Source of the DNA: Coleofasciculus sp. S288
Lineage (GTDB): Bacteria; Cyanobacteriota; Cyanobacteriia; Cyanobacteriales; Coleofasciculaceae
Length of the DNA: 11,274 bases
Assembly (NCBI GenBank): GCA_020216575.1
Contig: JAIUYC010000034.1
Coordinates: 1-11,274 of the forward strand
Direction of reading: 5' to 3'
Under the pieces are notes generated by a model that ran no database searches, was not told the origin of the DNA, and was given only the letters and a program-made list of their open reading frames with translations. Of this stretch, positions 6,276 through 11,274 are shown piece after piece. Position 1 is the stretch's first letter; every line of letters starts with the position of its first letter. The position numbers and the translations under genes are program-made.

Positions 6276-9176
6276 ATGTCTACAACATCAAACACCGACA
6301 GTAATAAAGAACCTACTGACTTGCTGCTAAGCAGTAACTGGATTAAAGAAAATAGTGAAGACGATCCCCATCTCGCTGGTAGTATTGTTGGTATCTTTAG
6401 CACGAAAGACCCTGATGTAGGCAACACCTTCACTTACGAATTAGTGACGTCTGCCCCAGATACCGACAACGGACTCTTTGAAATCGTTGACAATCGGCTA
6501 AAAATCCAGGTTCCTCCTGATTATGACAACCGAAATTCCTACAATATCCAGGTTCGTACCACTGACCAAGGCGGACTCAGCCTGATCAAGAACTTCACGA
6601 TTAACATTCTGGATACTGCACAACCTGCCTCAGAAAAGAGAGATATAGTCTTGACCAAGAGCAGCATTAACGAGAAGGTTCCGAATGGATCTATTGTTGG
6701 CACTTTCTGGGTTGCTAACGGCAATTCTGATACCTTTAAGTACGAATTAGTCCCTGACTCATGGGATAATCAATACTTTACTATTGACGGTAACGAGCTA
6801 CGCATTAAGCATTCCCCAGATTTTGAAGTTCATCCTTCAGGCGGTCTTGGACGTTCCTACCTTATTCTAGTTAAAGCTGTTGACGCTACAGGAGCAGAAG
6901 TCTTCAAAAATCTAACGATTACCGTGAACGACCTGCCTGAGCCTCCCCCGGTTAATAACCAGCCTGAGGATATTTTAATCACCAATAGCAGCTTGCTGAG
7001 AAGTGGCAGCGTCAATGAGAGCGTACCCGATAACAGCCTCGTACCTGCTACCCGTTTTGTTGGCTTCTTAAGTACCCTTGACCCCGATAGAGGCGATACT
7101 TTCACGTATCAGTTAGCTCCTGATACAGAAACCCTTGACAACGAATTTTTCACCCTTGATGGTAACGAACTAGATATCACTGTTACCCCAGATTATGAAG
7201 TTAAACCCTTCTATAATATTCAGGTTCAGAGTATTGATCAAGGAGGACTTAGCTACACCAAAGACCTGACAATTACAGTAAATAACCTGTCTGAGACACC
7301 TGACAGTTCCATCGAAAATGCTATTAGTAAATGGGAATCAAGGATGACAGACTTTGGTCAAAGACTGTATGACTCTTTGAGCAATCCCGAAAACACCTTT
7401 GACTTCGAGTTAGACCCTACCACGTATTACGATGCTGAGTGGGTGTTTTATCAAATTGCTGATTACACGGGTGATAATCGCTTCTTTGATTACGCTGAAG
7501 AACTAGGTTCTATCTACCAAGCTTACGTTTTTGACAACAGTGGTGCAGTACCTGGATACCGAAACTTCAGTCACGGGCTTACCCTACGGTATCTGCAAAC
7601 TGGCGATGAAGATGCAAGAGACGCAGCCAGGCTACTCTCGCGGAATGCTGCCATTGCTCGTGACCCTATTAACGCTCAAATCGATCAAAATGACGAAACG
7701 GCGAGTTATCAGCGGAGTCGCGAAGTAGCCTACGCTATCATGACCTATCTCAATGCTGAAAAGCTAGGCGAACCGCGCCGCGATCGCCTTGAAAAGCTGG
7801 TTGAGTACGCTTTTGGTCATCTAGATCAATGGTTTGTTTCAAAAACAGCAAGTTACGTGCAATCATTCATGGTCGGTCTGACGGCTCAGGCATTAATCTC
7901 CTACCATGATGCAACAGGCGATCCGAGGGTTGTCAGCACCCTATCTCAAGCAATGAATAATTTATGGGATCTAAATTGGGTTGATGCAAGTAAAGCATTC
8001 AGATATTCTGACCGCATCATTCATCAAAATGACGAGAAAGAAACTGAACCAGCAGCAGACCTTAATCTACTCATTGCTCCAGCTTACGCTTGGCTCTACT
8101 ATCAAACAGGGGAAGAGCAATTTCGAGAAAGAGGCGACGAGGTATTCAAGGGTGGAATCTTCAAAGATGGAGATCCAAGTAAGGGTGAAGTTGAGTTGCC
8201 TGGTAACAAGCAATTTAATCAGAACTACCGTTGGAGCTTTCAGTACGTCCAATGGCGGAATATGGAACCACTCGGAGAAGAGGCTGATAACAGCCCTGTC
8301 ATTTACGGTAGTAATGGCGATGACAACCTTATGGGTAGTTCTGCTAATCAAGAAATCTTTGGGTACAGTGGTAACGACATTATAGATGGAGGCGCGGGAG
8401 ACGATACCCTTGACGCTGGAGAAGGTGACGATACCCTTGATGGCGGCATTGGCAACGATTCCCTCTTTGGCAATATCGGCAACGATAGTCTCAACGGCGG
8501 CATTGGCAATGATACCCTCTATGGTCAGGAAGGTATTGATAGGCTCTACGGTAACACCGATAACGATACTCTCTACGGTGGGAGTGACAACGATATCCTC
8601 TACGGGGAAAAGGGTGATGACTACCTTGTTGGTCAAACTGGCAATGATACCCTGGAGGGCAACGAGGGTAACGATACCCTTGATGGCAATGAAGGCAATG
8701 ATACTCTCAAGGGCGGTATTGGCGACGATTCCCTTTTTGGGAATATTGACGACGATACCCTATACGGTGATGAGGGCAATGACACTCTTAATGGCGGTGA
8801 GGGTAATGATACCTTGATTGGAGCCAACCCAACTTTGGCAGATCCGGGAGTCAGCGAAGTTGATTTGCTCCAAGGTATGTCTGGAGGAGACACCTTCGTT
8901 CTTGGTGATGCCATAAAAGCTTTCTACACTCAAGATGGCACAGCAGAACAGGGAAGGACTGACTACGGGAATATTGCTGATTTCAACCCCAGCGAGGATG
9001 TGATCAGATTACATGGGAATGCCAGTAACTATCAGCTAGTGAATTTAGGCTCACAGACAGAGATATTTTACGGAGAAACAGACTCACCCCAGGATGAGCT
9101 AATTGGCATAATCCAGGGAGCTTTCCCTGTGCTGAATCTTTCCAGCTCTCAGTTTATTTATGTTGGAAGTGTTTGA
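6276..9176 (+). CDS. Cadherin-like / helical-toroid / RTX calcium-binding secreted protein
   Basis: A 966-residue modular protein with no N-terminal signal peptide. Three cadherin-like repeats (about residues 14-113, 122-220, 228-338) each show the DP(D)-x-GDTFTYEL and NYNIQVRTTDQGGLS pattern. A mostly helical, aromatic-rich domain (about 344-672) with repeated TGD- and YA-type helix hairpins looks like an alpha/alpha-toroid of the six-hairpin glycosidase or lyase kind; no catalytic residues can be assigned. Nineteen consecutive RTX nonapeptides of the form GNDTLxGGx fill 681-851 and should bind calcium. The C-terminus (852-966) has DTFVLGD, IADFNPSEDVIRL and DELIGIIQG, a tail common on cyanobacterial RTX proteins exported by type I secretion. 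AAGGAAGGA before ATG 6276 is a strong ribosome binding site, about 8 bases away. Probably an extracellular adhesin or polysaccharide-active enzyme; the substrate is unknown and no transporter genes are in view. Confidence 0.9.
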   Translation: MSTTSNTDSNKEPTDLLLSSNWIKENSEDDPHLAGSIVGIFSTKDPDVGNTFTYELVTSAPDTDNGLFEIVDNRLKIQVPPDYDNRNSYNIQVRTTDQGGLSLIKNFTINILDTAQPASEKRDIVLTKSSINEKVPNGSIVGTFWVANGNSDTFKYELVPDSWDNQYFTIDGNELRIKHSPDFEVHPSGGLGRSYLILVKAVDATGAEVFKNLTITVNDLPEPPPVNNQPEDILITNSSLLRSGSVNESVPDNSLVPATRFVGFLSTLDPDRGDTFTYQLAPDTETLDNEFFTLDGNELDITVTPDYEVKPFYNIQVQSIDQGGLSYTKDLTITVNNLSETPDSSIENAISKWESRMTDFGQRLYDSLSNPENTFDFELDPTTYYDAEWVFYQIADYTGDNRFFDYAEELGSIYQAYVFDNSGAVPGYRNFSHGLTLRYLQTGDEDARDAARLLSRNAAIARDPINAQIDQNDETASYQRSREVAYAIMTYLNAEKLGEPRRDRLEKLVEYAFGHLDQWFVSKTASYVQSFMVGLTAQALISYHDATGDPRVVSTLSQAMNNLWDLNWVDASKAFRYSDRIIHQNDEKETEPAADLNLLIAPAYAWLYYQTGEEQFRERGDEVFKGGIFKDGDPSKGEVELPGNKQFNQNYRWSFQYVQWRNMEPLGEEADNSPVIYGSNGDDNLMGSSANQEIFGYSGNDIIDGGAGDDTLDAGEGDDTLDGGIGNDSLFGNIGNDSLNGGIGNDTLYGQEGIDRLYGNTDNDTLYGGSDNDILYGEKGDDYLVGQTGNDTLEGNEGNDTLDGNEGNDTLKGGIGDDSLFGNIDDDTLYGDEGNDTLNGGEGNDTLIGANPTLADPGVSEVDLLQGMSGGDTFVLGDAIKAFYTQDGTAEQGRTDYGNIADFNPSEDVIRLHGNASNYQLVNLGSQTEIFYGETDSPQDELIGIIQGAFPVLNLSSSQFIYVGSV
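8316..8828 (+). repeat. 19 tandem RTX nonapeptide units (27-base period)
   Basis: The coding sequence repeats every 27 bases around GGCAACGATACCCT and close variants, giving 19 nonapeptides in unbroken register (protein residues 681-851). Several units are nearly identical at the DNA level, such as those around 8640-8710, which suggests recent duplication by slippage or unequal exchange. The periodicity also opens long spurious frames on both strands here. Confidence 0.9.
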
Positions 9177-9674
9177 CCGACAGAAGCAGTGGATATGATC
9201 GCCCTTGCGTATCGTATATGGGTGAAGCGTAGCTATCGTGTAAGCGAATCGCTTCTATCTTCCTCAAAGTGCGATCAGCTTTGTTGGTGCGCTACGCGCG
9301 ATCGCTCCGAACCACAGGAATAGCTTAGTTCTTTCAGGGTAGGTATCTTATTGCTCTTTTGTCACTTCAGGAAAAGATGTATCTCCTACTCTCAAGATAA
9401 TGCATGAATTAAAAGAGAAAATCAGAAAGGTTTTCGAGCATACTAGTTACTGAAGAGCCAGAAAAAAACAATATTATACCAAATTCATAAAGTGGTGATA
9501 GAGATAGCTGAACCTAAATTCCTCAACGTCAGGGGTGTGGACAGTCATACAATTATCACACTAAATGAAGGTAAAAACCAAGCTTTTTTTTTCTCATTCA
9601 ACTTCCTGGTAGATAAGCAAGCACACTAGCGCTATCGCACTTCCTAGAGTGAAACATCTACTAGAAAGTTAACG
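9177..9674. other. Gene-free stretch between the RTX gene and the small-gene cluster
   Basis: No convincing gene is seen. The first 130 bases are rich in small GCG-type palindromes usual in cyanobacterial intergenic DNA: GAAGCG/CGCTTC (9224-9255), AAGCGAATCGCTT (9242-9254), GCGCTACGCGC (9289-9299) and a HIP1 octamer (9298-9305). None has a good T-run, so a terminator for the RTX gene is not clear. TTACTG (9447-9452) and TATTAT (9472-9477), 19 bases apart, could be a poor promoter. AAGCTTTTTTTT occurs near 9580 without a stable stem. Confidence 0.6.
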
Positions 9675-9911
9675 ATGAGCGTCATTGTCAAAGTCAACGA
9701 AACCCAGAACATGGCAAACGTTGTGGGAAGAATAACCCAAAACGTCATTGGCAACCTTCAGTTTGCTGGATTTAGTTGCATTCGGCAAGAAGGAGAACGA
9801 GGGTTCATCAGAGACTCCTATACCGTGCCTTTAGATTGGGAACAAGAACTAACACTGCAAGGACTCATCACAACACTCAAGTGCAGTGGCGTAGCTGTCA
9901 ACCTCCAATAG
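9675..9911 (+). CDS. Small hypothetical protein (78 residues)
   Basis: I do not recognise a family. The product starts MSVIVKVNETQNMANVV and is soluble-looking, with no signal peptide or membrane segment. Two cysteines (in GFSCIRQ and LKCSG) lie about 35 residues apart. The pattern suggests a strand, a helix, several strands around FAGFSCIRQ and GFIRDSYTVPL, a helix (QELTLQGLITTLK) and a final strand GVAVNL, so a small alpha/beta fold is plausible. ATG 9675 has only a weak upstream AGAAAG. The frame is supported by amino-acid-like composition and by a good terminator 27 bases after the stop. It is the first of three small plus-strand genes; whether they work together is not shown. Confidence 0.7.
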   Translation: MSVIVKVNETQNMANVVGRITQNVIGNLQFAGFSCIRQEGERGFIRDSYTVPLDWEQELTLQGLITTLKCSGVAVNLQ

Positions 9912-9937
9912 AAAAACTTGATCATTTAACACTGGAA

Positions 9938-9970
9938 AAGTCGGGAGCAAAAAGACTCTCGGCTTTTTTT
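9938..9970 (+). terminator. Rho-independent terminator after the 78-residue gene
   Basis: AAGTCGGGAG (9938-9947) pairs with CTCTCGGCTT (9956-9965) over 10 pairs, two of them G-T, around an 8-base loop. Seven T follow at 9964-9970. Placement 27 bases past the stop codon is typical and implies the next gene has its own promoter or depends on read-through. Confidence 0.85.
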
Positions 9971-10052
9971 ATTCTAAAAATTTATAGAAGTTACTTGGAA
10001 GCGCTATCGCGCATTTGGGGATGAAAAAACTCAAAGATTGGATAACGCTTCT

Positions 10053-10433
10053 ATGGCAAATACAGCAAAAGTACTGGTTGTTGACCAAAATCCCAACTGC
10101 TTATCCTGCGCTCAAGCCAAAGCTGAAAACTTGGGAATACAAATTGACAGCCTTCGCTTGCCAGAACAACCCCCAACAGCAATTGAAAAGGTAAAGCATA
10201 TTGCTGATGAATTTGCCAGGGTATTCTATGAACTGTATCTAGCTGCGATCGCAGACAACTATGACTACATCTTACTGGATAGCGATTGGTTTGACGTAAT
10301 TGGTGATGGGTGCAGGTACTGCGACGGTGCATTTAAGGTATTAGAGAAACTCCAGCTAGTCAAGCTGATTAAGTGCAATGGAATCGAAAGACCAACGTTT
10401 GCACAGGCTTTAGAACAAATTGCCGCAGCCTAG
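10053..10433 (+). CDS. Small receiver-like protein with two CxxC motifs (hypothetical)
   Basis: A 126-residue soluble protein with no family I can name firmly. The order of elements resembles a response-regulator receiver domain: strand KVLVVDQNP (Asp 11; the usual second Asp is Gln), strand IQIDSLR, a long helical part (about 40-68), strand YDYILLDSDW with Asp 76 where the phospho-acceptor would be, helix GAFKVLEKL, strand LVKLIKCNG, and a last helix after RPTFAQAL. The helical part before the third strand is longer than usual. Two CxxC pairs (C16/C19 and C87/C90) and C108 are unusual for receivers and suggest metal or redox chemistry. ATG 10053 starts just before the first strand; a TTG at 10038 is in frame. 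No clear Shine-Dalgarno. It stands alone, with no kinase or output domain. Confidence 0.72.
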   Translation: MANTAKVLVVDQNPNCLSCAQAKAENLGIQIDSLRLPEQPPTAIEKVKHIADEFARVFYELYLAAIADNYDYILLDSDWFDVIGDGCRYCDGAFKVLEKLQLVKLIKCNGIERPTFAQALEQIAAA

Positions 10434-10478
10434 CCAAATAGAGCAGTTGTAAGCTAACAACACTCAATCAGTAAATAT

Positions 10479-10507
10479 AGATAGCTCCAAGTTCAATGGA
10501 GCTATCT
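10479..10507 (+). terminator. Perfect 11-bp hairpin between the two receiver-like genes
   Basis: AGATAGCTCCA (10479-10489) pairs perfectly with TGGAGCTATCT (10497-10507) around a 7-base loop, 46 bases after the stop at 10433. The downstream sequence is TAACTCTTTC, a poor T-run, so termination may be incomplete; it could also protect the 3' end of the message. Confidence 0.6.
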
Positions 10508-10582
10508 TAACTCTTTCATCAAATCATTTTTTGAGCGGCTATCGCCGTGAGGGAGCGACAACCATCAATCACGCTAATAAAG

Positions 10583-10972
10583 ATGCACAAGTCAACCTTA
10601 TCTAACATCGGTTTAATTGACGAGAAGGATACCTGCTTCATTCCCGCCATCAAGCTGGCTGCATCGCGAGGAGTCGCAGTTCGTACCATTAAAGCTGTCA
10701 AGAAGAACCAAATTCATGAGGTTATCAAAGAAGCATCAAACTGCGATACCCTCATCTTAGATGCCAAGCTCTTTCTCGGCGATCCTGTAGACCCGTGCAT
10801 CTCCACTGACCCACCCGAAGAAGTAAATGGCTTAGCTATGTCGAGAGCCGCCAAAGCCATCTACCAAGCGCTCACTGAAATGGGCAAAACAGTACTCGTC
10901 ATTCCTGCCACAGTGGATGAAGAAGCTTGCCCTATCGAAATGCGCTCCAAACTTGAGGTTCTGCTAAGCTAA
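10583..10972 (+). CDS. Small divergent receiver-like protein (hypothetical)
   Basis: A 129-residue soluble protein from ATG 10583. Motif order and spacing fit a receiver fold: NIGLIDEKD (Asp 13), a helix to about 29, strand GVAVRTIKA, helix NQIHEVIKEAS, strand CDTLILD (Asp 60, 47 residues after Asp 13), helix AMSRAAKAIYQALTEMG, strand KTVLVIPAT (Thr 110, where receivers carry Thr or Ser). A loop of about 15 residues with GDPVDPC is inserted after Asp 60, and the usual last Lys is not evident. Cysteines are at 18, 54, 72 and 116. The frame also opens at GTG 10547 (141 residues); ATG is preferred because the first strand begins seven residues later, as in normal receivers, though its Shine-Dalgarno is poor. 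It shares a strand motif with the gene before it. Phosphorylation and partner are unknown. Confidence 0.7.
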   Translation: MHKSTLSNIGLIDEKDTCFIPAIKLAASRGVAVRTIKAVKKNQIHEVIKEASNCDTLILDAKLFLGDPVDPCISTDPPEEVNGLAMSRAAKAIYQALTEMGKTVLVIPATVDEEACPIEMRSKLEVLLS

Positions 10973-11005
10973 ACCTGGCTCTACCAAAACGCCCTTCTAG
11001 TTAAG

Positions 11006-11045
11006 AATAAGTTCCCGGTTACAAAAGACTGGGAGCTTATTTTTT
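11006..11045 (+). terminator. Strong rho-independent terminator ending the small-gene cluster
   Basis: AATAAGTTCCCGGTT (11006-11020) pairs with GACTGGGAGCTTATT (11027-11041) over 15 pairs with three G-T pairs and a 6-base ACAAAA loop; a T-run continues to 11045. It begins 34 bases after the stop at 10972 and also separates that gene from the converging gene at the right edge. Confidence 0.88.
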
Positions 11046-11079
11046 AGTCCCAAACTCAAGTAAAAAAACCAAACATTTT

Positions 11080-11274
11080 CTATGATTTTGAACTATTGTG
11101 AGGCAAATAACTACGCCGAACATTCGCTTTTGACATCGTTCTTGCCTGTCGTTTAGTCCACTGCTCGACAGGTTGAAGATAAGGCACATCGTCTAATTCG
11201 CGCAGATAGCGCCGAATGCCTGTCAGTGATGCAATGCACGATGCCACCTCTTTACAGCAGCTTTTGGGGTAACG
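11080..11274 (-). CDS. 3' end of an unrecognised minus-strand gene (partial)
   Basis: An open frame of 64 codons enters from the right edge and ends at TAG (11082-11080). The visible peptide contains CCKEVASCIASLTGIRRYL and later EQWTKRQARTMSKANVRR. It is basic, with predicted helices, three cysteines near the cut end and no membrane segment; it could be the tail of a nucleic-acid-binding protein, but nothing identifies a family. It converges on the small receiver-like gene with a strong hairpin between. The frame could be open by chance, since only 64 codons are seen. Confidence 0.5.
   Translation of the reverse strand, partial: RYPKSCCKEVASCIASLTGIRRYLRELDDVPYLQPVEQWTKRQARTMSKANVRRSYLPHNSSKS

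Noticed and set aside
8316..8828. Regular repeats considered as a CRISPR array
   Set aside because: There are no unique spacers; the period is 27 bases throughout and encodes RTX nonapeptides in frame.
8067..8914. Long open frames on both strands across the RTX region
   Set aside because: They come from the 27-base periodicity of the RTX repeats, have low-complexity products and lie inside a well-supported gene.
9400..9453. 17-codon frame starting MHELKEKIRK in the gene-free stretch
   Set aside because: Too short, with no ribosome binding site or terminator, so it cannot be told from chance.
10021..10192. Alternative frame starting ATG at 10021, before and across the first receiver-like gene
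   Set aside because: It is out of frame with the 126-residue gene, which has ordered strand and helix motifs, and its product shows no such pattern.
11145..11172. Inverted repeat CCTGTCG/CGACAGG with a 14-base spacer
   Set aside because: It lies inside the partial right-edge gene with no T-run and is probably coincidental coding sequence.

Overview
The window looks like chromosomal DNA of a cyanobacterium, probably a filamentous one. Six perfect HIP1 octamers (GCGATCGC) are visible, at about 1125, 5509, 6104, 7780, 9298 and 10245. The protein types also fit: a cyanobacterial-style two-partner-secretion exoprotein, a PEP-CTERM protein with a DUF1400-like N-terminus, and a cadherin-like/RTX protein with the cyanobacterial type of C-terminus. 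No tRNA, rRNA, CRISPR array or transposase was found.

Left part (1-4349, minus strand): a complete 1376-residue filamentous-haemagglutinin-like exoprotein is transcribed leftward. After a 149-base gap comes the start of a second gene on the same strand. Only its 23-residue signal peptide lies in the window, and it closely resembles that of the first gene, so this is the edge of a tandem family of TpsA-type proteins. A candidate promoter for the pair lies at 4392-4420.

Middle (4350-6278): a divergent intergenic region of 336 bases holds a two-stem inverted-repeat structure and a smaller palindrome. It is followed by a plus-strand gene for a secreted PEP-CTERM protein that joins a DUF1400-like N-terminus to an uncharacterised, possibly ThuA-like domain. 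A strong hairpin with a T-run (6179-6251) ends only 24 bases before the next gene, so it is either a tight intergenic terminator or an attenuator.

Centre right (6276-9176): a 966-residue surface or secreted protein carries three cadherin-like repeats, a helical toroid-like domain of about 330 residues, 19 consecutive RTX nonapeptides, and a C-terminus typical of cyanobacterial type I secretion substrates. The window thus holds substrates of three export or sorting routes side by side (two-partner, exosortase/PEP-CTERM, type I). None of the export machinery is in view.

Right part (9177-11274): a gene-free stretch of about 500 bases with small palindromes leads to three short orphan genes on the plus strand, each followed by its own hairpin. 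The second and third read as small, divergent response-regulator-receiver-like proteins with cysteine-bearing insertions after the presumed phospho-acceptor Asp. This is my inference from motif order and is the most novel signal here. A partial minus-strand ORF of unknown function enters from the right edge and converges on the last of them.
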